From Flavobacterium suncheonense GH29-5 = DSM 17707 (lineage in GTDB: Bacteria > Bacteroidota > Bacteroidia > Flavobacteriales > Flavobacteriaceae), in NCBI RefSeq assembly GCF_000430025.1, contig NZ_KE387021.1, forward strand, positions 133,434 to 197,433: 64,000 nt of DNA, written 5' to 3'. Position 1 is the first letter of the stretch. Every line of letters starts with the position of its first letter. Positions 16,843 to 23,323 of this stretch are shown one piece after another. The notes beneath the pieces are model-generated. The model saw only the letters and a list, made by a program, of their open reading frames with translations, did no database searches and was not told the origin of the DNA. The position numbers and the translations under genes were made by a program.

Positions 16843-17588
16843 AAAAATACAGAATTGGGCAGATTGTACCTTCCTCAAACGTAACTATGGAAACAGAGAT
16901 TCCGGCAGTTTTCCGTTCCCGTGAGACGATTTTACCGGAGCGCTTTACCTTTCATTCCAGCCGTATGCGCATGAAAAAGGTAACCAAAGAAGAACTGGAA
17001 GCCATGGACGCCATGAGTTTAAAATGCGCCACCGAATTATCCGATGCGCACGTTGACGTTATGGGCTATGCCTGTTTGGTGGCGATTATGAGTATGGGGC
17101 GCGGGTATCACTGTGTTTCGGAGGTAAACCTGCATCAGGAAACTATAAAAAACGACTTCCCTACTCCTATTGTCACTTCAGCCGGAGCTTTGATTAACGG
17201 ATTGAAAGTTTTGGGGGCTAAGAAAGTAGCTGTAATTACTCCGTATATGCGTCCGTTAACGGATTTAGTGGTGGATTACATTGAACACCAAGGGTTTGAA
17301 GTGGTAGATTCCATTGCTTTGGAGATTCCTGATAATCTGGAAGTTGCGGCTCAGGATCCTATGAATTTATTGGAGATTTACAAGCGTTTGGATTTAACCG
17401 GCGTGGATGTATTAGTGGCTTCAGCATGTGTACAAATGCCTTCACTGGAAGCTATCGACCTGATTCAGAAGGAAGTTGGTATTCCGGTGACTTCAGCAGC
17501 CGTTTGTACGACATACGAAATGATGAAGAAATTAGGTATCGAAGCAAAAGCTCCGATTGGTGGGGAATTATTAAGCGGAAAATATTAA
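16839..17588 (+). CDS. maleate cis-trans isomerase
   Basis: A 249-residue protein of the Asp/Glu racemase superfamily, maleate isomerase branch. The two catalytic cysteines are visible as C79 ('GYACLVAIM') and C197 ('ASACVQMPSLE'). Their spacing of 118 residues is the same as in the characterised Nocardia maleate isomerase (C76 and C194). 'GQIVPSSNVTMETEIP' near the N-terminus is also family-specific. The enzyme converts maleate to fumarate without cofactor. In the cluster it would deliver fumarate to the TCA cycle after the FAH hydrolase step. It overlaps the preceding methyltransferase gene by four bases and is followed after two bases by the VOC gene. Confidence 0.92.
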   Translation: MKKYRIGQIVPSSNVTMETEIPAVFRSRETILPERFTFHSSRMRMKKVTKEELEAMDAMSLKCATELSDAHVDVMGYACLVAIMSMGRGYHCVSEVNLHQETIKNDFPTPIVTSAGALINGLKVLGAKKVAVITPYMRPLTDLVVDYIEHQGFEVVDSIALEIPDNLEVAAQDPMNLLEIYKRLDLTGVDVLVASACVQMPSLEAIDLIQKEVGIPVTSAAVCTTYEMMKKLGIEAKAPIGGELLSGKY

Positions 17589-17590
17589 TC

Positions 17591-17956
17591 ATGAAAACGA
17601 TTCAGGGATTACGCACTACCATTTACAAAGTAAGCGATATTGCAAAAGCGAAAGAATGGTATACAAAAGTCTTTCAGACCGAACCTTATTTTGACGAACC
17701 TTTTTATGTGGGTTTCAATATCGGCGGTTATGAATTAGGACTGCAACCGGAAGAACAACTGCTTTCCAAATCGGATAATGTGGTAAGTTACTGGGGTGTG
17801 GATGACGTTCAAACAGAATTTAACCGTATGTCGGAACTTGGTGCAGTATCGCACGAAGCCCCTCAGGAAGTGGGTGGCGGCATTGTGGTGGCGACGTTAA
17901 AAGACCCGTGGAATAATGTTATCGGATTGATTTATAATCCGCATTTTAAAGTGTAA
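17591..17956 (+). CDS. VOC / glyoxalase-fold protein
   Basis: A 121-residue protein with the paired beta-alpha-beta-beta-beta modules of the vicinal oxygen chelate superfamily: 'TTIYKVSDIAKAKEWYTKVF' opens the first module, and 'VSYWGVDDVQTEFNRMSELGA' opens the second, ending 'TLKDPWNNVIGLIYNP'. The gene begins at ATG 17591, two bases after the maleate isomerase stop; a longer in-frame reading that runs back into that gene is not a real N-terminus. It is the last gene of the aromatic cluster and is followed by a terminator. VOC proteins include dioxygenases, isomerases and glyoxalases; no specific reaction can be assigned. Confidence 0.82.
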   Translation: MKTIQGLRTTIYKVSDIAKAKEWYTKVFQTEPYFDEPFYVGFNIGGYELGLQPEEQLLSKSDNVVSYWGVDDVQTEFNRMSELGAVSHEAPQEVGGGIVVATLKDPWNNVIGLIYNPHFKV

Positions 17957-17959
17957 GGA

Positions 17960-17984
17960 AGCCTCATATTTGGGGCTTTTTTGT
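17960..17984 (+). terminator. intrinsic terminator of the aromatic cluster
   Basis: A six-base-pair stem (agcctc / ggggct, one G-T pair) with an atattt loop is followed by a run of seven T, then G and five more T. It lies three bases after the VOC stop codon and marks the end of the co-directional cluster. Confidence 0.75.
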
Positions 17985-18052
17985 TTTTATTGATAACCAG
18001 TTCGCTACATTTTCGTAAATTAGATGTCCTTAATTACTAAAAAAAACAACAC

Positions 18053-18466
18053 ATGAAAAGAAGAGCAACCGCCGTTTGGAACGGCACCGGAAAGGACGGT
18101 AAAGGGCATTTAACCACACAAAGTACCGTTTTGAATAAAACACAATATTCTTTTTCTTCCCGTTTTGAAGAAGGTATCGGAACGAATCCCGAGGAATTGA
18201 TTGGAGCGGCGCATTCGGGCTGTTTTACCATGAAACTGGCTTTCAATTTACAGGCTGCGGGTTTTACCCCGGAGGAGCTGAAAACCGATTGTGAAATTGT
18301 GTTTGAAGACGGTAGTATTGTAGCGTCTAACCTGAATCTTACGGCTTCTGTGCCCGGTATTGACGCTGCTAAATTCGAAGAATTGGTTAGAGATGCCGAA
18401 GTCAACTGCCCTATCTCGAAGTTGCTGAATACCAAGATTAATGTATCGTTTACTTTGAATTCTTAA
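18053..18466 (+). CDS. OsmC-family peroxiredoxin
   Basis: A 137-residue OsmC/Ohr-type protein for reducing organic hydroperoxides with thiols. The active-site cysteines are C57 ('GAAHSGCFTMKL') and C119 ('EVNCPISKLL'), with E47/E48 of 'NPEELIGAA' holding the catalytic Arg in known structures. The N-terminal 'RATAVWNGTGKDGKGHL' is typical of the OsmC subgroup. It has its own spacer after the cluster terminator; a TTG at 17990 and TAAATTAG at 18016-18023 form a weak promoter candidate. Peroxide stress from oxygenases could explain the neighbourhood, but this is only suggestive. Confidence 0.92.
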   Translation: MKRRATAVWNGTGKDGKGHLTTQSTVLNKTQYSFSSRFEEGIGTNPEELIGAAHSGCFTMKLAFNLQAAGFTPEELKTDCEIVFEDGSIVASNLNLTASVPGIDAAKFEELVRDAEVNCPISKLLNTKINVSFTLNS

Positions 18467-18489
18467 TACCCTCAAAAAAACTATTGCTA

Positions 18490-19050
18490 ATGAATGTCAA
18501 AACATTAAGGGTTGAAAATCAGACAGAACTTCTAAAGATTCTGAAAGACCGCTTTGAAAAAAACAAAGACCGTCATAAAGGTTTGGATTGGACTAAAGCA
18601 GAAAAAAAACTTCTCTCCAATCCCGATAAGCTTTGGTCATTGAACTTTATGGAGGAAACCGGAGGCGAACCCGATGTCATCGGCTATGATAAAAATACAG
18701 ACGAATACATCTTCTGTGATTGTTCTGCCGAAAGTCCGAAAGGCCGCAGAAGCATTTGCTACGACCCGGAAGCCTTAGCCGCCCGAAAACAGCACAAACC
18801 GGCAGACAGCGCCCTGAATATGGCATCCGCTATGGGGATTACAATTTTAAACGAAGAACAATATCGTGCTTTACAAGAACTTGGCGCATTCGATTTAAAG
18901 ACTTCCAGCTGGATTGAAACGCCTGCCAAAATCCGAAAATTAGGCGGCGCTTTGTTTGGTGACCGCAGGTATGATACCGTTTTTGTGTACCATAACGGTG
19001 CGGATTCGTATTATGCGGCGAGAGGGTTTCGTGGGTTGTTACGGGTTTAA
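18490..19050 (+). CDS. DUF4256 family protein
   Basis: A 186-residue soluble protein matching the DUF4256 pattern from memory: 'LLKILKDRFEKNKDRHKGLDW' at the N-terminus, 'LWSLNFMEETGGEPDVIGYD' in the centre, 'FCDCSAESPKGRRSICYD' and the end 'YDTVFVYHNGADSYYAARGFRG'. The family has no known function. I start it at ATG 18490 rather than a TTG two codons earlier. It follows the osmC-like gene after 23 bases and may be co-transcribed. Confidence 0.8.
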   Translation: MNVKTLRVENQTELLKILKDRFEKNKDRHKGLDWTKAEKKLLSNPDKLWSLNFMEETGGEPDVIGYDKNTDEYIFCDCSAESPKGRRSICYDPEALAARKQHKPADSALNMASAMGITILNEEQYRALQELGAFDLKTSSWIETPAKIRKLGGALFGDRRYDTVFVYHNGADSYYAARGFRGLLRV

Positions 19051-19216
19051 TTCCTTTATTTCTTATTGATATTCAATATGTTATTTGCCTGCCTTTCATA
19101 TCTCAAGCCCTGTAGGATTACCCAGACTGAAAAACATCTACCGTAAACTGAAAACTGCGATTAATCCATCACACAAACCGCACTCTGAAAACTAACATGC
19201 GTAACCATTTTTTAAG

Positions 19217-19711
19217 TCACTTTGTTCTGCTTTCTTTAAAATCTTGGTTGCTGAAAGATTGGTTGTCAGGGATTTTAACAACATTGAATTCAAAGTCGGT
19301 GGCACGATGGCAACTGTTACAGGTATTAGTCAGCTCGGTATAACTGTGCCTGAATAAGGATAGATTCTGAAATTTTATAGTCTTTTCGATGCTGTCTAAC
19401 GCAGGGTATATCATTTCTATCTTTTGGCTTTCCTTCCGTTCGGTTTGGAATTTCTGAATGGCTTCAATGGTTTCTCTTATTTCGTGCACTTCAAAGTCTG
19501 CAAGTTTCCAGTTTTCGTTTTGACCTGCGAACCAAAGTTTGGCATGATGCGTTTGAATGTTACTCATAAACGCTCCAAAACCAGGTTTGTAGGTGTTGGC
19601 CAGTTTTTGTTCCAAACTGTCAATCCGGTTTTGCAACTGCTGTGTTTGGTCAGCCTGCCGATTGCAGGCAAAAAGTGCAAAGGTCAGTATGAGGATAAAA
19701 AACTGCTTCAT
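19217..19711 (-). CDS. lipoprotein with one c-type heme motif
   Basis: A 164-residue exported lipoprotein. The signal peptide 'MKQFFILILTFALFAC' ends in a lipobox with C16 as the acylated residue. A short coiled coil follows ('TQQLQNRIDSLEQKL'). Near the C-terminus CNSCH (131-135) is a classical c-type heme attachment site, with many surrounding His residues that could supply the distal ligand. It resembles small cytochrome-c-like proteins of Bacteroidota of unknown partner. An upstream in-frame ATG would add seven residues before the signal peptide and is less likely. It is a single gene flanked by non-coding DNA. Confidence 0.75.
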   Translation of the reverse strand: MKQFFILILTFALFACNRQADQTQQLQNRIDSLEQKLANTYKPGFGAFMSNIQTHHAKLWFAGQNENWKLADFEVHEIRETIEAIQKFQTERKESQKIEMIYPALDSIEKTIKFQNLSLFRHSYTELTNTCNSCHRATDFEFNVVKIPDNQSFSNQDFKESRTK

Positions 19712-20175
19712 TGTTGTCTGTTTTTGTTGCACAGTTGTTATTGAATCAAAATAATCAATTGAATATCAGTATTGTATGTCTTTGTAAATTTACTAAAACA
19801 ACTTTAATTTTCAGCTATTTGAATGCCGTCTGAAAAAACAATAAATCAGGAATTGTGTGTATGCCTTGTTAGCGGCTGGATTTGTCATCTAATTGGGTTA
19901 GCATTTTGACGGGTTTTAAAAACCTATCAGGCATTGTTATGAATTGTTATGAAAAGAAACATCGAAACCACCACTATGAAAAAAGAGATCCTCAGTCACC
20001 AAACTAAAAAACCATCAGCATCCAAAATCAATAAAAACACATTACTCCTATTCCCCTAAAAAAGTAAAAGAGAAACGCTTAGTTTAAAAAAAACAATATC
20101 TTTACAAAATTGCAAGAGGTTGAAAAATGCAATTCTTTAGGCCTGAACGAATTAAAAAGCCCTAAATTACAGATT
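19712..20175. other. long intergenic region, no supported gene
   Basis: This spacer between a minus-strand lipoprotein gene and a plus-strand lipoprotein gene must carry two divergent promoters. Short frames with ATG starts exist near 19940-20060 (22-36 codons), but their starts overlap each other and I see no convincing coding signal. A TATCTTTA box, one base off the -7 consensus, lies about 75 bases before the plus-strand gene. I found no RNA gene. Confidence 0.5.
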
Positions 20176-20970
20176 ATGAAAAAAGTATTTTTATTGATTA
20201 CCACTACTTTGTTTTTGATGTCGTGTACAGATGAGAACGACAGTCAAAATATAGCCAATACACAAAACAGTGTTTTATTGCAAAGCACTATTGAAACTGT
20301 TGGTGATGATGTATCGACAAGACTTTATGACTATGATGGTAATAAGATTGTCAGTGAAACCTGGGAAGCCGCTTCGTTTACCTACGAATATACGGGAGAT
20401 TTAATTACCAAGATTACCTTTCAGGTAGCGGATGAACCCAACCCTAGATATGAGCAACTGTTTACTTATGACGGGAGCAACAGGCTTTCGCAGGCGGTGC
20501 AGTTGTATTATTATAATACTACCGCGGTAAAATTTGTCTTTACTCACAATGCCGACAATACCGTTTCTTTTGACCGTTATTCCGGGGATTTTAGCAGTCA
20601 GGACACTTTTGAGCGTTCGGGAAAATATTTTTTTAACAACAATAATGAGGTGTCTAAAATTGAGGAATATGTAGGTGAATCTCCTATTAAAATAGAATAT
20701 ATATATGACACACAGAATTCACCATATAAAAATGTTACTGGCTATGATAAGCTATTCTTTTTGAATGTAGGCAAGAAAAATAATGTTGTGCTTACGAAAT
20801 TATCCAATCCTTATCAAAATGATTTAGGGGACTGGGACTATGAGGTGGTTGAAATTCCGAGTGAATTCCAATATGACGGCAACAATTTCCCTACCGATGC
20901 ACTGGTTACCTATCCGGAAAATTCAGGGTCTTCGGTGGATTCTAAAACGGTTCAGTATTTTTATGAATAG
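20176..20970 (+). CDS. exported lipoprotein with YD-like repeats, function unknown
   Basis: A 264-residue lipoprotein: signal peptide 'MKKVFLLITTTLFLMSC' with the acylated Cys at 17, followed by an acidic D/N-rich linker typical of surface lipoproteins in Bacteroidota. The body contains short aromatic-rich strands such as 'RLYDYDGNKIVSE', 'FTYEYTGDLITKITF' and 'LFTYDGSNRLSQAV', which resemble RHS/YD units and suggest a beta-rich fold. The ATG at 20176 is chosen because the signal peptide starts there; an upstream TTG would put 22 charged residues in front. Function is unknown. Confidence 0.75.
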   Translation: MKKVFLLITTTLFLMSCTDENDSQNIANTQNSVLLQSTIETVGDDVSTRLYDYDGNKIVSETWEAASFTYEYTGDLITKITFQVADEPNPRYEQLFTYDGSNRLSQAVQLYYYNTTAVKFVFTHNADNTVSFDRYSGDFSSQDTFERSGKYFFNNNNEVSKIEEYVGESPIKIEYIYDTQNSPYKNVTGYDKLFFLNVGKKNNVVLTKLSNPYQNDLGDWDYEVVEIPSEFQYDGNNFPTDALVTYPENSGSSVDSKTVQYFYE

Positions 20971-21008
20971 AATTGTGAAAAGTGAAAAGGGAGAAGGGAA
21001 AAGAGAGT

Positions 21009-21410
21009 CTACTTCCCTACTCCCCGCATCATTTCCCTAATCCGTTCCGCTTCGCTGAATTCGAAATTCTGTAACGCTGTGTCTTTTAGTTTGGCGTATT
21101 CTTCTAATAATTTTGCATATTCCTCTTTCTTTATTTTTTGAAAGATGTCGTAGTACGTTTCTTCAAACTGGAGCAGAAACATGAAAAGGCTTTTTTCTTC
21201 GGAATCGTTTAAATCACCGCTTCTCAGGATTGTTTTTAGTTGTTCGACAGCTTCTTCAATGGCTGCTTTCTTCTGGCGGATAGCCGTGTTAAATGGAGTC
21301 GCTTGATCAAATTTTTGTGCTTTTAACAAAGGTTCTTTTTGTGCTTCCAACCCAATGATTTCCAATTGCAGGCTGAGCACAGTTTTTTTTATTTCTAAAA
21401 AGGGATGCAT
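21009..21410 (-). CDS. helical protein with a UVR-like C-terminal motif
   Basis: A 133-residue protein predicted to be nearly all helix, with long charged heptad-like stretches (coiled coil). Its last 30 residues ('YAKLKDTALQNFEFSEAERIREMM') resemble the UVR motif that links UvrB and UvrC and also occurs in ClpC adaptors and McsA, so a protein-protein contact role is possible. No signal peptide or catalytic motif is seen. It ends against the plus-strand lipoprotein gene across a 38-base filler sequence. Confidence 0.6.
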   Translation of the reverse strand: MHPFLEIKKTVLSLQLEIIGLEAQKEPLLKAQKFDQATPFNTAIRQKKAAIEEAVEQLKTILRSGDLNDSEEKSLFMFLLQFEETYYDIFQKIKKEEYAKLLEEYAKLKDTALQNFEFSEAERIREMMRGVGK

Positions 21411-21443
21411 AGATCTTTACTTTTAGGTGGTCCGTTGCAGTTG

Positions 21444-22106
21444 TTAATCTATATAAATTCTAGAGGTGTAATAAGTACCTTCTTTGGATAAAACCCAAAT
21501 GGAATAATAGTTTTCACCTTTATCGTAGATGCCGTAATTGTATTCTTCCCCTTTTACACTTAAATTTTTCCGCATTTCATTATTACTCTCTATGAATTTT
21601 AAAGTAAACGTTGCCTTTGAGGTTTGCTTTAATTCTAATTTAGAGAAGGTTCCGTCTTCAAATTTTTCTGTCCAAAGGTTGGAAGCATGCGTTACCAGTA
21701 CTTTTTTTCCGTCATATTCTTTGTAATGCAGGTTTTTTAAGGAAAAGAATTTTTTTAAATCGCGATCACTTATGTTTGTCTTTGGCTTTTGATTGGCTAT
21801 TTCCCAATCACTTTTATTTTCTTCTAATTGATTCAGCAATGTTACGAAGGTGTCGCAATTTTTTTGAAGCCGGAAATAAATCAAGTCTAATAATGAATCC
21901 GATTTTACCTGGGTGTCAATTTTATGTTTGGTGTAAAAATCAGGCATATGCTGCACTAAGATTCCCTCAAAGACCGCTTCGTTAAGAGAATTTAGTTTTT
22001 TTAGCGATATGCAAATCTGATTATTCAGAGAATCAATTTGTTGTATGGTTTGTGATTTCGCTGCAAAAGCAATTAATAAAATCAGTATTGAGATAGTTTT
22101 TTTCAT
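21444..22106 (-). CDS. exported protein of unknown function
   Basis: A 220-residue protein with a signal peptide ('MKKTISILILLIAFAAKSQ', cleavage likely after SQ or AKS). The mature part has a helical first half rich in Leu, Asp and Asn and a second half with beta-type segments such as 'KATFTLKFIESNNE' and 'GENYYSIWVLSKEGTYYTSRIY'. I do not recognise a family. It lies 33 bases upstream of the UVR-like gene on the same strand, so the two may be co-transcribed. Confidence 0.65.
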   Translation of the reverse strand: MKKTISILILLIAFAAKSQTIQQIDSLNNQICISLKKLNSLNEAVFEGILVQHMPDFYTKHKIDTQVKSDSLLDLIYFRLQKNCDTFVTLLNQLEENKSDWEIANQKPKTNISDRDLKKFFSLKNLHYKEYDGKKVLVTHASNLWTEKFEDGTFSKLELKQTSKATFTLKFIESNNEMRKNLSVKGEEYNYGIYDKGENYYSIWVLSKEGTYYTSRIYID

Positions 22107-22449
22107 TTGTTTTTTTTAAAGTTTATTGTTACTATATGAAAAGTATTTAAAAGCAATTCCAAATAAAAAACTTCTCAATGCCTATCAGCAAACCTATGAA
22201 TAAAAAAACAACTGTACAATCATTAAATTTAGTGATTTTTAAAGGTTTTGCGTGCAAAAACACCATCGTTCATGTTTCCTTTAGTATATGAACGGATTCT
22301 GCTCAGATTCGGAAATAAACTGGAAGTACTTTGTCCGAATAACGAAGATATTGAAGGATGCTGTTTCTCTTTATGAAGAAGAAAATTAGTCTTCCAATGA
22401 AGCGAAAAGTGAACTATCGCCTATATTTGTATCAACAGATTACTTTATC
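22107..22449. other. intergenic region containing a decayed gene
   Basis: Between a minus-strand gene and a plus-strand gene. Its first half is AT-rich and featureless; the second half holds the remnant of a WYL-domain regulator listed separately. No other gene is seen. Confidence 0.5.
22254..22389 (+). pseudogene. remnant of a WYL-domain (YafY-type) transcription regulator
   Basis: The stretch reads 'MFPLVYERILLRFGNKLEVLCP' (written here in part) from 22272, which resembles the C-terminal strand and helix of WYL regulators (a LLxFG..xEVLxP pattern). A change to the +1 frame after about 22340 then gives 'ILKDAVSLYEEEN' and a stop at 22387, which fits the usual last helix of such proteins. 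The DNA-binding N-terminus is absent. It therefore looks like the 3' end of a deleted, frameshifted regulator. The DUF1801 and DUF2200 genes just downstream are kinds of gene often found beside such regulators. The evidence is short, so confidence is moderate. Confidence 0.45.
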
Positions 22450-22875
22450 ATGGCTAAAACAAAAACAGTTTATACGGATGAAGATGTTTTAAAATTCATC
22501 CACGCCTTCGCCAATTCAGAACAAAAAAAGCAAGACAGTTATGCTTTGATTGAACTCATGAAGGAAATGTCCGGTCACGAACCTAAAATGTGGGGTCCAA
22601 CTATTATAGGCTTTGGCTGTTATCATTACAAATACGAAAGCGGTCATGAAGGCGATGCGCCAATGTTAGGATTTTCACCAAGAAAAGCATCCATTTCCTT
22701 ATACGTTTTCACCGGATTGCCGGAACACGAACATCTTTTGGAAGGCTTGGGCAAATTCAAAATGGGGAAAGCCTGTATTTATGTTAACAAATTATCCGAC
22801 ATTAATATCGATGTTTTAAAAAGACTGATGTCGGCTTCTATGGCTTATTTGAAGGAAAAGTACAGCCACTGTTAA
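22450..22875 (+). CDS. DUF1801 domain protein
   Basis: A 141-residue soluble protein with the DUF1801/YdhG-like pattern: 'VLKFIHAFANSEQKKQDSYALIELMKEMSGHEPKMWG' at the start, 'IIGFGCYHYKYESGHEGD' in the centre and 'FKMGKACIYVNKLSDINIDVLKRLM' toward the end, where the K-x-x-K-x-C-I-x-V strand is typical. The family is distantly related to iron-chaperone-like folds, but its function is not established. It is 21 bases before the DUF2200 gene, and the two likely form a pair. Confidence 0.82.
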   Translation: MAKTKTVYTDEDVLKFIHAFANSEQKKQDSYALIELMKEMSGHEPKMWGPTIIGFGCYHYKYESGHEGDAPMLGFSPRKASISLYVFTGLPEHEHLLEGLGKFKMGKACIYVNKLSDINIDVLKRLMSASMAYLKEKYSHC

Positions 22876-22896
22876 ATTTAAATATTGATATTATTA

Positions 22897-23259
22897 ATGG
22901 GAAATTCAACCGACTACTCCAGAGTTTTTAAAATGTCCTTCGCCGGCGTTTATCCGCACTACATTGCAAAAGCAGAGAAAAAAGGCCGAACCAGAGAAGA
23001 AGTGCATCAAATTATTTTCTGGCTGACCGGCTATAACGAACAAAGCCTTCAAAAAATCCTTGAGGGCAAAACCAATTTTGAAGATTTCTTTACCAACGCA
23101 CCGCAAATCAACCCGAATGCTTCGAAAATTACCGGTGTAATCTGTGGTTACCGTGTGGAAGACATTGAAGACAAACTCATGCAGCAAATCCGCTATTTAG
23201 ACAAGCTGATTGATGAATTGGCTAAGGGGAAAGCGATGGAGAAGATTTTAAGATCGTAA
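22897..23259 (+). CDS. DUF2200 family protein
   Basis: A 120-residue protein with the DUF2200 pattern: '[36 protein letters not shown]', then '[33 protein letters not shown]' and a helical end (each quoted only to show the motif blocks). Function is unknown. The ATG at 22897 is preferred to a TTG four codons upstream because the conserved part begins just after it. It is preceded by the DUF1801 gene and ends at a terminator shared with the E1 dehydrogenase gene. Confidence 0.82.
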   Translation: MGNSTDYSRVFKMSFAGVYPHYIAKAEKKGRTREEVHQIIFWLTGYNEQSLQKILEGKTNFEDFFTNAPQINPNASKITGVICGYRVEDIEDKLMQQIRYLDKLIDELAKGKAMEKILRS

Positions 23260-23276
23260 TTCTCTTTTATGAAATA

Positions 23277-23308
23277 AAAAAGCCGTAACTCACATTACGG
23301 CTTTTTCT
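23277..23308. terminator. bidirectional intrinsic terminator
   Basis: A perfect eight-base-pair stem (agccgtaa / ttacggct, 23281-23288 and 23295-23302) with a ctcaca loop lies between the convergent DUF2200 and E1 genes, with A and T runs on the two sides. Confidence 0.85.
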
Positions 23309-23323
23309 ATACAAACTAAAGTC

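Noticed and set aside
17426..17590. N-terminal extension of the VOC protein into the maleate isomerase gene
   Set aside because: The extension has no VOC similarity and overlaps a confirmed gene; ATG 17591 gives a normal-length VOC protein.
5908..17956. The cluster as a recently acquired genomic island
   Set aside because: No integrase, tRNA, transposase or flanking repeats were seen, and base composition by eye is like that of the neighbours.
19850..19920. gttagcg words that recall integron attC sites
   Set aside because: No paired RYYYAAC/GTTRRRY arms or integrase gene could be found.
19940..20060. Overlapping 22-36 codon frames, one ending in NTLLLFP, as a possible peptide precursor
   Set aside because: No modification enzymes, transporter or repeat of the peptide is nearby; the frames overlap and have no composition bias.
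20110..20175. Upstream TTG start of the lipoprotein gene
   Set aside because: It would put 22 charged residues before a clean lipoprotein signal peptide.
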